A stretch of DNA of 64,000 nt from an uncultured Bacilli bacterium (GTDB lineage Bacteria > Bacillota_I > Bacilli_A > RF39 > UBA660). The stretch lies in assembly GCA_934167935.1 (NCBI GenBank), contig CAKPMH010000004.1, positions 1-64,000 on the forward strand. Reading direction: 5' to 3'. The position numbers and the translations under genes are program-made. Shown here in pieces: positions 8,476-17,234 of the stretch. Each line of letters begins with the position of its first letter. Positions within the stretch are counted from its first letter, which is position 1. Under the pieces are notes generated by a model. The model saw only the letters and a program-made list of their open reading frames with translations. It made no database searches and was not told where the DNA came from.

Positions 8476-9395
8476 ATAATAAAATCAAATAAAATATAAA
8501 TTAATATACCTGTAATAGATGAGTGAATAAGTCTTGCTATTAAATATGGTTGATATTTAATTTTAGTATCAGCTATAATACTTTTTACTTGCATATGAAC
8601 ACTTATTCCTCCAAAAGAAAGTATCATACCGATAATGGTACTTTTTTCTTTTAAAGAAATAGGTAATATACTTATATTACTTATGCCTCCAGTCATTTCT
8701 AAAATACCACTTAAAATGCTTTTTAAATAAATATTTAATGATAAGTATTTATTAAATAATTCTGTAATTATTAAAAATACAATAATAGTACCTAATATTA
8801 AGAATAATGTACTAAATGCGTTTTCTATGGCTTTTGATAAAACTTTGGCAAATTGGGATGTTTTTATATCATTATTTATTTTTGTATTATTAAAATCAAC
8901 TTTTATCATATTTCTGAGTAAAAAACCTACAATAAAATTCGATAAATAATGAATTATTAATATTAATAATCCTATTTTTTTATTATTTAAAAATGTAATG
9001 GATATCGCACCCATTATAAATAAAGGATTCGAAAAATGAGTAAACATCAAAACTTTTGTTGCTTCTAATTCATTTATTTCACCTTTTAAATATAAATCCT
9101 TTGTATATTTAGAATTACTTGGAAAACCTGAAATCATACTCATTACAAGAATAAAAGCACATTTAGAATTTATTTTAAATATTTTATTCATTAATGGTTT
9201 AAATAATTTAGATGTAAATGAAACAAAACCATAATTTATTAGTAATTCTGATATAATAAAAAATGGAAATAATGAAGGAAATATACTAGTTTTAAATATG
9301 TTTATAGCATTTATTGTTGTATTAATAACTATGGAAGATTCATTTAAAATTAAATATGCTAGTACGATTAAAAAAAACATAATTACTTTTTTCAT
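8472..9395 (-). CDS. ylbJ: Sporulation integral membrane protein YlbJ
   Basis: 307 residues, almost entirely hydrophobic, with about eight membrane segments. Family-like elements are IFKTSIFPSLFPFFIISELL near the N-terminus, MSMISGFPSNSKYTKDLY in the middle and LSFGGISVHMQVKSI near the C-terminus, as in the nucleoside-recognition/gate proteins to which YlbJ belongs. In Bacillus YlbJ is needed for resistant spores. The gene converges with the giant pilin gene (4-base overlap) and is divergent from the YlbL-like gene, which is also its neighbour in Bacillus. Confidence 0.85.
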   Translation of the reverse strand: MKKVIMFFLIVLAYLILNESSIVINTTINAINIFKTSIFPSLFPFFIISELLINYGFVSFTSKLFKPLMNKIFKINSKCAFILVMSMISGFPSNSKYTKDLYLKGEINELEATKVLMFTHFSNPLFIMGAISITFLNNKKIGLLILIIHYLSNFIVGFLLRNMIKVDFNNTKINNDIKTSQFAKVLSKAIENAFSTLFLILGTIIVFLIITELFNKYLSLNIYLKSILSGILEMTGGISNISILPISLKEKSTIIGMILSFGGISVHMQVKSIIADTKIKYQPYLIARLIHSSITGILIYILFDFII

Positions 9396-9472
9396 AAATT
9401 CACCTTACTAATTATATGTGATTATGATATAATTAATTAAGAAAAACATATAATATTTTTGAGAGGAAAAAT

Positions 9473-10453
9473 ATGAAAAAAACGATAAAAAATAATTTAC
9501 CATTTATTATATTTTTAATTGTTTTATATTTTTTATTATCGTTTAAACTTCCATACTATATAGATACTTCTGGAGGATTAATTGATTTAAAAGATAGATA
9601 CAAAATAGATAATGAATATAAGATTAAAGGTAGTATAAATATGACATATGTATCTGAATATAGAGCAACACCTATAACATTTATTATGTCTAAATTTAAT
9701 AATAATTTAGATCTTTATAAAAGAAATGACGTAATGCCTTCTAATGTAACAGAAGATGAATATAATTTTTACGGAGAAAAATCACTTAAAGAGGGCAGCG
9801 ATAATGCAATTATAACAGCATATAAAAAAGCTTTAAAAAAATATAAAATAATAAATGATAAGGAATATGTAACTTATATTTTTGAAGATGCTAAAACAAA
9901 TTTGAAAATTAAAGATCAAATAATTAAAATAGATGGAATAACTATAAATAAAAAGAAAGATATTTATGATATTATAAAAGATAAAAATGTTAATGATAAA
10001 ATTAATTTAACGGTTATTAATAATAAAGTAGAGTATAATAGATATGCATATATTTTAGATGGTAAAATAATAGGTATAATTGTATCAAGTGATAGGAAAA
10101 TAGAAACATATCCTAAAATAAAAAGTAATTTTGAGGATAATGAATATGGATCAAGTGGTGGACTTTTAACGACATTGTCAATATATAGTAAGCTTCTTGA
10201 TTATGATATAACTGGTGGTAAGAAAATATCTGGAACAGGAACTATTGATGAAGAAGGAAATGTTGGAAAAATTGATGGTGTTAAATATAAATTAAAAGGT
10301 GCTGTTAAAGAAAAAGCTGATGTTTTTTTTGCACCAAGTGGTGATAATTATAAAGAGGCAATTAAAATTAAAAATAAATATAATTATAAAATAGATGTTG
10401 TTGAGGTTAAAACTTTTGACGATCTAGTAGAGTATTTAAAAAAGAGAAATTAA
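9473..10453 (+). CDS. ylbL: Membrane-anchored PDZ-Lon-like serine protease (YlbL family)
   Basis: 326 residues. There is one N-terminal membrane helix (about 9-27), a PDZ-like region around 141-182 (LKIKDQIIKIDGITI) and a C-terminal Lon-type proteolytic domain. The catalytic dyad fits Ser228 in EYGSSGGL and Lys271 in GVKYKLKGA, with the conserved GTGTIDEEGNVGKIDG between them. The active domain should face outward. The RBS is GAGAGG. It is divergent from ylbJ across 77 bases, an arrangement that keeps the Bacillus ylb neighbourhood. Confidence 0.85.
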   Translation: MKKTIKNNLPFIIFLIVLYFLLSFKLPYYIDTSGGLIDLKDRYKIDNEYKIKGSINMTYVSEYRATPITFIMSKFNNNLDLYKRNDVMPSNVTEDEYNFYGEKSLKEGSDNAIITAYKKALKKYKIINDKEYVTYIFEDAKTNLKIKDQIIKIDGITINKKKDIYDIIKDKNVNDKINLTVINNKVEYNRYAYILDGKIIGIIVSSDRKIETYPKIKSNFEDNEYGSSGGLLTTLSIYSKLLDYDITGGKKISGTGTIDEEGNVGKIDGVKYKLKGAVKEKADVFFAPSGDNYKEAIKIKNKYNYKIDVVEVKTFDDLVEYLKKRN

Positions 10454-10462
10454 TCTCTTTTT
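10439..10462. terminator. Bidirectional terminator, ylbL / transglutaminase-like gene
   Basis: AAAAAGAGA pairs with TCTCTTTTT over a 6-base loop, with A and T runs on both sides, between convergent genes. Confidence 0.85.
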
Positions 10463-11375
10463 ATTTTGTTTCAATATAATATTCTTTATTATATGTGTGT
10501 TCATTATCTTTTTTACTTTCAAGTTTTATTGTATCTAACATATAATAATCATATTGTAATATATTTTTTCCTGTATTAGTTACTGGATCATCCCAAGTTA
10601 GGTCTAAATGTTTCCAAGTATTATTTATATTAACATAGTTCCAAATATGATTTTTACTTGAAATTTTATAGTTTTTAATATGCATTTTTTCTAGGAATAA
10701 TTGCATAGCATCTGTATAGCCACCACATAAACCAACATGTTCAATTAAAGGACCATACGCTGTATTTGATTTATATAAATGTTTTTTTTCTTTTTCATTT
10801 GTCCATGTTTTATCATAAACAGTATTATTTATAATATAATCGTGAAATGTTTTTATTTTTTCCTCATCTGTCATTTTTTCGTTAGCAAGCTTATTATAAA
10901 TTGTATTAACAAAATTATTTATGATAATTATATCTGCTTTTGTATATAGTTTAGTAATATCTACTGTAATTCTACCAAAATTATTCATATTAACACTAAT
11001 AGAACTATAGCTATTAAAGGGGTGTACATAATTATTTATTATTGATAATATTTCATTATTTGGATCAATTATTTCTTCTATATCTTTAGCACAGTTTTTA
11101 TATTCTTTACCACAATAAAAGGTAAAAGAATCTTCGCCATTATTTAAAATTGTATAAAAAACATTGTATAATTCTTTTTTATTATTAGGAAAAAAATTAT
11201 CAGTTCTTTGTACAAAGGAAAAGTCATAATCTCTTGTATATTCATTACTAGTTGGTATAGAACTTTGTTTTTTATATATAAAATTAGCTGTGATGTAATT
11301 TATAATATCATTTCTATAATAAAGAGTTGCACCTAATAATAAAATAGTAACTAATAAAGAAAATACCTTTTTCAT
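10461..11375 (-). CDS. Secreted/membrane-anchored transglutaminase-like protein
   Basis: 304 residues with an N-terminal membrane or signal segment (about 4-20). The C-terminal half is a transglutaminase-core fold with the papain-like triad: Cys217 in GLCGGYTDAM, His243 in KNHIWNYV and Asp258 in WKHLDLTWDDP. A helix DEEKIKTFHDYIINNTVYD precedes it, as usual in this family. Such domains act as cysteine proteases or cross-linking enzymes at the cell surface; the substrate is unknown. Confidence 0.8.
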   Translation of the reverse strand: MKKVFSLLVTILLLGATLYYRNDIINYITANFIYKKQSSIPTSNEYTRDYDFSFVQRTDNFFPNNKKELYNVFYTILNNGEDSFTFYCGKEYKNCAKDIEEIIDPNNEILSIINNYVHPFNSYSSISVNMNNFGRITVDITKLYTKADIIIINNFVNTIYNKLANEKMTDEEKIKTFHDYIINNTVYDKTWTNEKEKKHLYKSNTAYGPLIEHVGLCGGYTDAMQLFLEKMHIKNYKISSKNHIWNYVNINNTWKHLDLTWDDPVTNTGKNILQYDYYMLDTIKLESKKDNEHTYNKEYYIETK

Positions 11376-11442
11376 ATGATCACCTAATATAATTATAACA
11401 TATTAATATGTTTAATCAATAAAAAAAACACCTTATGGCATT

Positions 11443-11706
11443 TTATTTCATATCATTTACTTTTTTAGTTAATCTTGATTTAGTACGAGCTACATAATTA
11501 TTTGTAACAACTTTATTTGATCCAGCCTTATCAATTCTTTTAATTGCAACTTTTAAAGCTTCTAATGCTAAATCTTTATCTTTACTTAAAACAGCTTTTT
11601 CAACGTTTTTAATAGCAGTTTTCATACTTGCTTTATAGTTGTTGTTAATAATTCTTTTTTTCTCAATAGTTTTTACAGCTTTTTTAGCATTTTTCATATT
11701 TGGCAT
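11443..11706 (-). CDS. rpsT: 30S ribosomal protein S20
   Basis: 87 residues, Lys/Ala-rich and helical, starting MPNMKNAKKAVKTIEK and ending in a basic tail. The size and the SAMKTAIKNVEKA-like segment (here ASMKTAIKNVEKAV) are typical of S20, which binds 16S rRNA. A strong RBS (TTGGAGGTG) precedes the ATG. In Bacillus rpsT lies beside gpr in the opposite orientation, exactly as here. Confidence 0.95.
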   Translation of the reverse strand: MPNMKNAKKAVKTIEKKRIINNNYKASMKTAIKNVEKAVLSKDKDLALEALKVAIKRIDKAGSNKVVTNNYVARTKSRLTKKVNDMK

Positions 11707-11806
11707 AATTTCACCTCCAAGTCATTAACATATACATTTTATCAAAAAAACAAAAAAAATGCAAATAAAAAGTATAAATTTGGTAAAAATATTAATGGTG
11801 AATATA

Positions 11807-12832
11807 ATGAGTCATGAAATAGATTTAAAAAAATATGAAATAAGAACTGATTTAGTTGATGAAGTAATTGAAAATAATAACTTAAATGATATAAAAATAA
11901 GTACAAAAGAATATGATGATATAAAAGTTCAAGAAATATATATTGATAAAAAAAATAGTAAAATTATAAATAAAAAAATAGGAAATTATACAACAATAAT
12001 ATTTGATGATATAACTGATTTTGATAATAGAAATAAAGTTAAAGAGGTTTTTTCTAATGAACTTAAAAAATATATTGATAAAATAGGTGCTAAATCAGAT
12101 TTATCAGTATTAATAATTGGACTTGGAAATGAAAAATCAACGCCAGATGCTTTAGGACCTTTATCTGTAGATAATATTGTAGTAACGAATCATCTTTATC
12201 AAATAAATCAATTAGATAGTGGTTTTATGCCTGTTTCAGCCTTTGTGCCGAATGTAACTGGGGTTACTGGTATAGAAACTAGTGAATTGATTAAATGCGC
12301 TGTAAAAAGCGTTAAACCATCATTTGTAATAGCAATTGATTCTTTAGCTAGTGGTTCTATAGATAGGGTAAATAAAACAATTCAAATAACAGATACTGGA
12401 ATATCTCCAGGAAGTGGTATTGGAAATAGTAGAAAAGAAATTAGTTTTAAAACACTAAATATTCCTGTAATAGCAATAGGTGTTCCAACAGTTGTTGATG
12501 CTACTGTTATAGTTAGTGATACTATAAATTATATTCAAAAACATTATGCATTTAATAAAAAATTTCAAAACAATCCAATGAGTAAATTAACTATTAGTAG
12601 TAATGTTAATTATTTAAAAGAAAATGTAGACATTACTATAGAAGATAAGAAAAAACTTTTAGGACTTATTGGATGTTTTAATAATGAAGAAATAAAAGAA
12701 TTAATATTTGAAGTATTAAATCCAATTGGTTATAATTTGATGGTAACACCAAAAGAAATAGATTTTATAATAGATAAATTAAGTGATGTTATTGGAAATG
12801 GAATAAATCATGCTTTACATGAAAATATATAA
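11807..12832 (+). CDS. gpr: GPR spore protease (germination endopeptidase)
   Basis: The open frame begins at 11759, but the ATG at 11807 has a Shine-Dalgarno (GGTG) at proper spacing and gives the family start MSHEIDLKKYEIRTDLVDE, 341 residues. The YEIRTDL element marks the propeptide/mature border of GPR zymogens. Further conserved parts are LIIGLGNEKSTPDALGP, the PNVTGVTGIET segment and AIDSLASGSIDR. GPR is an aspartate-type protease that degrades small acid-soluble spore proteins at germination, so the host should make spores. Divergent from rpsT as in Bacillus. Confidence 0.92.
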   Translation: MSHEIDLKKYEIRTDLVDEVIENNNLNDIKISTKEYDDIKVQEIYIDKKNSKIINKKIGNYTTIIFDDITDFDNRNKVKEVFSNELKKYIDKIGAKSDLSVLIIGLGNEKSTPDALGPLSVDNIVVTNHLYQINQLDSGFMPVSAFVPNVTGVTGIETSELIKCAVKSVKPSFVIAIDSLASGSIDRVNKTIQITDTGISPGSGIGNSRKEISFKTLNIPVIAIGVPTVVDATVIVSDTINYIQKHYAFNKKFQNNPMSKLTISSNVNYLKENVDITIEDKKKLLGLIGCFNNEEIKELIFEVLNPIGYNLMVTPKEIDFIIDKLSDVIGNGINHALHENI

Positions 12833-12837
12833 AAAAA

Positions 12838-12859
12838 CTTATATGTTATAACATATAAG
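12838..12859 (-). terminator. Palindromic terminator, gpr / small membrane gene
   Basis: A perfect palindrome, CTTATATGT and its complement around TATA. On the - strand it is followed by a T7 run, so it terminates the 35-residue gene whose stop lies inside it; it may also act on gpr. Confidence 0.7.
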
Positions 12860-12953
12860 CAAATATTGAAGCAAGTATAGATAAAGTTATGGCAAGCAGC
12901 ATAAATATTGCTAGTATTCTTTGTCCATTACTTGTCTTTTTCTTTTTACTCAT
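12846..12953 (-). CDS. 35-residue single-pass membrane protein (DUF4044-like)
   Basis: A short gene starting at ATG 12951-12953 behind an excellent RBS (AGAGGTGAT). The product begins MSKKKKTSNGQRI, highly basic, then has one hydrophobic helix of about 20 residues and ends at TAA inside a palindromic terminator. Size and layout resemble the tiny DUF4044 proteins of Bacillota, but the assignment is tentative. It is divergent from spoIIM. Confidence 0.65.
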   Translation of the reverse strand: MSKKKKTSNGQRILAIFMLLAITLSILASIFAYML

Positions 12954-13050
12954 ATAATCACCTCTAAAATATATATATAAATTATAATATATTTTTAATA
13001 AAAAAGGAATATTTTATTATAAAATAAATATAATTTTTTAGGGTGATTAT

Positions 13051-13677
13051 ATGAAATTATTGGACAAGCTAAAAAAAGAATTAAAAGTAAATAAAAAAGG
13101 AATAACATTTTTAATAGGAATTGCAATTATTGGTTTCATATTTGGTAGTATTTTTATAACGATAATTAATGATAGTGATAAAACACTTGTAAAAAATTAT
13201 ATATTATCTTATATAAGCAACATTAAAAGTGATAACATAGATTATATAGACAATTTTAAAGATATTTTTTTATCTAATTTTTCTTTTATTATAATTGTTT
13301 GGTTACTTGGAATGAGTGTAATAGGTATACCTATCAATATATTTTATTATTTTATCACTTCATTTACGCTTGGTTTTTCAATATCTTCTTTTATTTTAAC
13401 ATATAAAATTAAAGGGATTCTTTTTTCTATTATATATGTTATACCTCATAGTTTAATAAATATATTTATATATACTTATCTTATTTATTATACAATTAAT
13501 TTTTCTTTAATACTGATATATTCAATATTAAAGAAAAAAAGTATTAACTTTAAAAATATTATAAATAAGTATATTAAAATTTTAATTTGTTCTACTTTAA
13601 TAATTTTGTTTACAAGTATATATGAAGCTTTTTTAATTCCTACTATATTTAGTAAATTATTATTTATTTTAAGATAA
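13051..13677 (+). CDS. spoIIM: Stage II sporulation protein M
   Basis: 208 residues, close to the 214 of Bacillus SpoIIM, with about five membrane helices. It begins with a basic N-terminus (KLLDKLKKELKVNKKG), and the central VWLLGMSVIGIPINIFYYF and VIPHSLINIFIY segments are characteristic of the family. SpoIIM works with SpoIID and SpoIIP in septal peptidoglycan hydrolysis during engulfment. The RBS is weak (GGGTGATT) but well spaced. Confidence 0.88.
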   Translation: MKLLDKLKKELKVNKKGITFLIGIAIIGFIFGSIFITIINDSDKTLVKNYILSYISNIKSDNIDYIDNFKDIFLSNFSFIIIVWLLGMSVIGIPINIFYYFITSFTLGFSISSFILTYKIKGILFSIIYVIPHSLINIFIYTYLIYYTINFSLILIYSILKKKSINFKNIINKYIKILICSTLIILFTSIYEAFLIPTIFSKLLFILR

Positions 13678-13731
13678 TAATTGCTTTTTTTTAAATTTAT
13701 GGTATTATAAAAGCATTAAAGGCGTGATTGT

Positions 13732-14466
13732 ATGGAGTTATTATTTTATGAAAAGATAAACGTTTATAATTTTGTTTGTGATTTTTTTAATATTTTAAGA
13801 TATAAAAATATAAATTCTATTGATTATATGGAATTTAAAAAAATTATTTATCATTTAAAAAACACTACTAAATATAAAAATGTTTTTAAAGATATTGATG
13901 TTTCTAATTTAGATCAAACAATTAGAATGTTGCAAATAACTAAATTTATAAGCGTTTTTAAAAATAATCCTAATACTTTATATATAAAAGGTGATAATCA
14001 AATAAAAGCTTGTAATAATGAGCTTAGAAAATTACTTGAAGAGATAGTTGATTCATATATATTTATAACTAAAAATAATAAAAAGTATAATAATTTAAAT
14101 ATTTATTTATGTGATCAAAACACTATAAGATATAAATTAGTTAATGGATATAATTCTTCTATAAAAATTAAATGGAATATAATAACTGATGGAGTTGTTT
14201 TAAATAATCCTAATATAATGATTAAAAAATTCTATCCATCTATAAAAGATGAAAATATTATATTGTTTTTAAATAATGCTAAAATTAAAAATGTATTAAT
14301 AAATAATTCTACGTTTGTTTTAAATCAGGGAATAATAAATGAGAATATTGTAAAAAATGAATTATATGTTAATGTTTTAAATGAAGAATTTATAAATAAA
14401 TTATCTAAATATTTTGAAAATAAAAATATAGATAATGAAAAGGTAAAAAGATTAACTTTAAAATAA
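13732..14466 (+). CDS. Hypothetical protein, 244 residues
   Basis: Soluble, rich in Asn, Lys and Ile, with no signal peptide, membrane helix or motif that I recognise. The N-terminal half looks helical (residues 1-100); the C-terminal half looks mixed alpha/beta. It lies 54 bases after spoIIM, has its own upstream TATTATAAAAG promoter-like element and ends in a strong terminator before mnmA. No function is proposed. Confidence 0.65.
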   Translation: MELLFYEKINVYNFVCDFFNILRYKNINSIDYMEFKKIIYHLKNTTKYKNVFKDIDVSNLDQTIRMLQITKFISVFKNNPNTLYIKGDNQIKACNNELRKLLEEIVDSYIFITKNNKKYNNLNIYLCDQNTIRYKLVNGYNSSIKIKWNIITDGVVLNNPNIMIKKFYPSIKDENIILFLNNAKIKNVLINNSTFVLNQGIINENIVKNELYVNVLNEEFINKLSKYFENKNIDNEKVKRLTLK

Positions 14467-14494
14467 TTAAATATATACTATTTAATTATTTTTT
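14462..14494 (+). terminator. Rho-independent terminator before mnmA
   Basis: AATAATTAAATA and TATTTAATTATT form a perfect 12-bp stem with a 5-base loop, followed by a short T-run. Confidence 0.85.
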
Positions 14495-14520
14495 GTTATA
14501 ATTTAATAGGATGTGATTTG

Positions 14521-15627
14521 ATGAAAAGAGTAGTAGTTGGTATAAGTGGTGGAGTTGATAGTAGCGTATCAGCTTTGCTTTTAAAAAATCAAGGATATGA
14601 TGTAATTGGCTTATTTATGAGAAATTGGGATGCTAATTTAAATAATGATACATTAGGTAATCCTACTTTAAATAATGATATTTGCCCACAAGAACAAGAT
14701 TATAATGATGCACTAGAAGTTTGTAAAAAAATAGGTATACCACTTAAAAGAATTGATTTTGTAAAAGAATATTGGGATTATGTTTTTATGTATTTTTTAG
14801 ATGAGTTAAAAAAAGGAAGAACACCAAATCCTGATATAATGTGTAATAAATATATTAAATTTGATATGTTTTTAAATAAGGCAAAAGAGCTTGGCGCTGA
14901 TTATATTGCAACTGGACATTTTGCTAGACTTAAGGATGGAAAACTTCTTAGAGGAATAGATGATAATAAGGATCAAACTTATTTTTTATCACAGGTTACA
15001 AAGGAACAATTTAAAAATGTTTTATTTCCGGTAGGGGAGTTAACTAAAGGTGAAATTAGACAAATTGCTAAAGAAAATGACCTTATAACAGCAACTAAAA
15101 AAGATTCTACTGGTATTTGTTTTATTGGAGAAAGAAATTTTAAAAAATTTTTAGAAAATTATTTACCTAATATTCCTGGTGATATAGTTAATATTGAAAC
15201 AAATGAAGTGCTTGGAAGACATATTGGACTTATGTATTACACAATTGGCCAAAGAAAAGGTTTATTAATTGGTGGTAATACAGATAGAATGTTTGTTGTA
15301 GGTAAAGATTTAAATAAAAATATTTTATATGTTGCATTTGGTGATGATAATGATTATTTATATACTGATTCATGTATTATTAATAATGTTAATTTGATAA
15401 GTGATGAAAGACCAAATAAATGTAGTGCAAAGTTTAGATATAGACAAAAGGATAATGATGTAGAACTTGAGTATTTAGACAATAATGAAATTTTAGTTAA
15501 ATATAAGCAAGGTGTGAAAGCTGTTACTCCAGGACAAGCATGTGTCTTATATTTAGGTGAAGAATGCTTAGGTGGGGGAATTATAAAGGAAGTTAGAAAG
15601 AACGGAAAAAAAGTATGGTATTTATAG
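14521..15627 (+). CDS. mnmA: tRNA-specific 2-thiouridylase
   Basis: The ATG at 14521 has an AGG Shine-Dalgarno core 10 bases upstream and is preferred to the TTG at 14518. The product of 368 residues carries the PP-loop [12 protein letters not shown] near the N-terminus, [16 protein letters not shown] with the first catalytic Cys, and [12 protein letters not shown] with the second. It thiolates U34 of tRNA for Lys, Gln and Glu using sulfur from a cysteine desulfurase. TATAAT lies at 14497-14502. Length is normal for the family. Confidence 0.95.
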   Translation: MKRVVVGISGGVDSSVSALLLKNQGYDVIGLFMRNWDANLNNDTLGNPTLNNDICPQEQDYNDALEVCKKIGIPLKRIDFVKEYWDYVFMYFLDELKKGRTPNPDIMCNKYIKFDMFLNKAKELGADYIATGHFARLKDGKLLRGIDDNKDQTYFLSQVTKEQFKNVLFPVGELTKGEIRQIAKENDLITATKKDSTGICFIGERNFKKFLENYLPNIPGDIVNIETNEVLGRHIGLMYYTIGQRKGLLIGGNTDRMFVVGKDLNKNILYVAFGDDNDYLYTDSCIINNVNLISDERPNKCSAKFRYRQKDNDVELEYLDNNEILVKYKQGVKAVTPGQACVLYLGEECLGGGIIKEVRKNGKKVWYL

Positions 15628-15648
15628 TACTATACTTTTACTTTACAC

Positions 15649-15676
15649 TTGACATTTGACAAGTAAATGGTAAAAT
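15649..15676 (+). promoter_or_regulatory. Sigma-A promoter with overlapping dyad for the HTH gene
   Basis: TTGACA at 15649-15654 and TAAAAT at 15671-15676 are 16 bases apart. ACTTG (15647-15651) and CAAGT (15660-15664) form a dyad over the -35 region, a plausible operator for the HTH protein encoded just downstream (inference). Confidence 0.6.
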
Positions 15677-15697
15677 GATAATAGGAGGTCTTAAGAT

Positions 15698-16474
15698 ATG
15701 AACAGATTAAATGAAATTCTACATGAGTTAGGTATATCAAAAGTTAAATTAGCAAAGTTTTTAGGTGTTTCTAGACAAATGATTTATAATTATTTAGAAT
15801 TAGATGATATTAATAAATGGCCAAAAGATAAGAAGGTTTTATTATTAAATTTACTTGGTGTAAAATCTCCTGAAGAAATTAATAATATTAAAGTAGATAC
15901 AGATTATATAGTTGAAGTTGAATCAAGAATTGAAACTTTATTTGAAAATAATACTAAAAATAGTTTTAATACTGATGATATATATAATGGTCTTAATGAT
16001 AAAAATAAAGAATTATTAGCAAATATTATCGATTTATTAAAAGAATACTTAGAAGATAGTGATAATAAAGATAATTATAATATATTACTTTATTTATATC
16101 ATTTTCTACAATCTATATCTAGCACAAAAGAACTTAAATATATTTTAGGATATATTTCAAAAGCTGCTGGTTTTACAAAACCTTTAGAATTTGTTTTTGA
16201 TGAAGAAGAACAATTTGTATTTGAAAGTATTATGTTCTCTGCTATGACTCTTTATAATGGTGGGGGAGTATCAAGTAATAAAATAGCTGAAGCTCATAAA
16301 AGATTTGTTGATAAAATCGAACAAAGAATGGAAGAAAAAATTGGTAGAACATTAGCTTTAAATTCATTAAAAATACAAGCTTTAAAAGAACTTGGATATA
16401 CAGAAATAAATGATTCTAATGCAGCAGAAGTTTTAGAAAAAATTGCTGAAATTGAATCTAGAAAGATATCATAG
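15698..16474 (+). CDS. HTH-type protein with long helical C-terminus
   Basis: 258 residues behind AGGAGG. Residues 1-60 form a lambda-repressor/XRE-like helix-turn-helix (SKVKLAKFLGVSRQMIYNYL), and the rest is Glu/Lys-rich and helical with no known domain; a C-terminal region KIGRTLALNSLKIQALKELGY is notable. It is a likely transcription factor with a promoter dyad consistent with autoregulation. It is the last sizeable chromosomal gene before the dif-integrated phage. Confidence 0.7.
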   Translation: MNRLNEILHELGISKVKLAKFLGVSRQMIYNYLELDDINKWPKDKKVLLLNLLGVKSPEEINNIKVDTDYIVEVESRIETLFENNTKNSFNTDDIYNGLNDKNKELLANIIDLLKEYLEDSDNKDNYNILLYLYHFLQSISSTKELKYILGYISKAAGFTKPLEFVFDEEEQFVFESIMFSAMTLYNGGGVSSNKIAEAHKRFVDKIEQRMEEKIGRTLALNSLKIQALKELGYTEINDSNAAEVLEKIAEIESRKIS

Positions 16475-16477
16475 TTT

Positions 16478-16636
16478 ATGGAGACAAAAAAATATTCAAC
16501 TCCTATTGGTATTTTATTAATTACATTATGGGGAGTTATATTAGTACTTATGATGCTACATAAAATTAAATCTTTTGAAAAACAGTATATAAGTGATAAT
16601 CAAACAAACAATCAATATAATAGTATATATAAATAA
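16478..16636 (+). CDS. 52-residue single-pass membrane protein
   Basis: The ATG follows the HTH gene's stop by three bases, suggesting translational coupling, with no strong RBS. The product has a short polar start (METKKYSTP), one hydrophobic helix (about residues 10-27) and a polar Asn/Gln-rich tail. It ends immediately before a terminator. Unknown function. Confidence 0.55.
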   Translation: METKKYSTPIGILLITLWGVILVLMMLHKIKSFEKQYISDNQTNNQYNSIYK

Positions 16637-16642
16637 AATTTT

Positions 16643-16674
16643 AAAAACATTCGTATAATTAGAATGTTTTTTTT
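16643..16674 (+). terminator. Rho-independent terminator of the HTH operon
   Basis: AACATTC (16646-16652) pairs with GAATGTT (16662-16668), flanked by A and T runs. Confidence 0.85.
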
Positions 16675-16767
16675 ATAATATAATGTAGTAATTATTAATT
16701 GATTATATAAGTAACAAAGATAATAACTATAAATTATTGTTTATTTAATAATAGTATATATGAATAA

Positions 16768-16810
16768 TTGCTATAACACGTATTTGTAATACATGTTATA
16801 AATATAGCAA
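16768..16810. repeat. Imperfect inverted repeat next to the attL/dif junction
   Basis: Arms 16772-16784 and 16788-16800 pair at 12 of 13 positions with a 3-base loop, and outer TTGC/GCAA bases extend the structure. It lies on the chromosomal side, 28 bases from the XerC arm. There is no T-run, so it is not an obvious terminator. Bases 16675-16837 hold nothing else that I recognise. Confidence 0.6.
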
Positions 16811-16837
16811 AATTGTACATTAAAAAGTAAATATGCA

Positions 16838-16865
16838 ACTTCCTATAATATATAATGTTGTATAG
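16838..16865 (+). other. attL: hybrid dif site (host XerC arm, phage right arm)
   Basis: The left arm ACTTCCTATAA (16838-16848) and centre TATATA (16849-16854) equal those of the right-hand dif. The third block, ATGTTGTATAG (16855-16865), does not match the XerD arm TTATGTTAACT. Crossing over within the shared part places the host's left arm here and the phage's right arm beside it. The circular phage attP is therefore left arm, centre and ATGTTGTATAG. Confidence 0.85.
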
Positions 16866-17113
16866 TTTATGATTAACATAAAATAGAAAATATGCTTAGT
16901 GTTTGTCATATAAAACGTGGAATAACGGAGCTTTGAAAAAGCGAGTATATGCCGCGAAAGTTTATTGATAAACTTATAATAAAATAATGGATTGCTGAAA
17001 GCAAAAAAAGGGAATATATAATATTTTCTTTTTTTTGTTTTCTTGCCACTCAAGTGCAACTTGAATAAAAATTTTTGTTTTACTTTTTTTAAAAAGTAAT
17101 GAAATAATATAAT
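16866..17113. other. Phage non-coding region with hairpins (candidate origin/packaging region)
   Basis: No coding frame is convincing in this span. Three stem-loops are visible: 16930-16942 (GCTTT/AAAGC), 16958-16975 (AAGTTTAT/ATAAACTT, perfect 8 bp) and 17050-17064 (TCAAGT/ACTTGA). GC content around 16921-16960 is locally higher than in the neighbourhood. Filamentous phages carry replication origins and the packaging signal as hairpins in an intergenic region, so this is the likely place; the assignment is by position and structure only. Confidence 0.55.
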
Positions 17114-17149
17114 AAAAAAATCATGAGCCACCCCACGAATGATTTTTTT
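17114..17149. terminator. Bidirectional terminator ending the phage repressor operon
   Basis: AAAAAAATCAT (17114-17124) pairs with ATGATTTTTTT (17139-17149) around a GC-rich 14-base loop. It lies just beyond the stop of the leftward 27-residue gene. Confidence 0.8.
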
Positions 17150-17233
17150 TTATATTTTAGTTGCTGTAAATAATATTAGAGTTAATATTATCATAAATGC
17201 TATAACAATTTTTATATTTTGTTTTATTTTCAT
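17150..17233 (-). CDS. 27-residue hydrophobic peptide of the phage repressor operon
   Basis: ATG at 17231-17233 lies 7 bases behind AAGGAG. The product begins MKIKQNIKIV and is one membrane helix with a short C-terminal tail. It starts two bases after the 75-residue HTH gene and ends at the terminator, so it is the last gene of the operon. A toxin-like or superinfection-related role is possible but not shown. Confidence 0.6.
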   Translation of the reverse strand: MKIKQNIKIVIAFMIILTLILFTATKI

Positions 17234-17234
17234 T

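Noticed and set aside
16820..17131. 103-residue leftward frame over attL and the phage intergenic region
   Set aside because: No RBS, it crosses the att site and hairpins, and its composition fits non-coding DNA.
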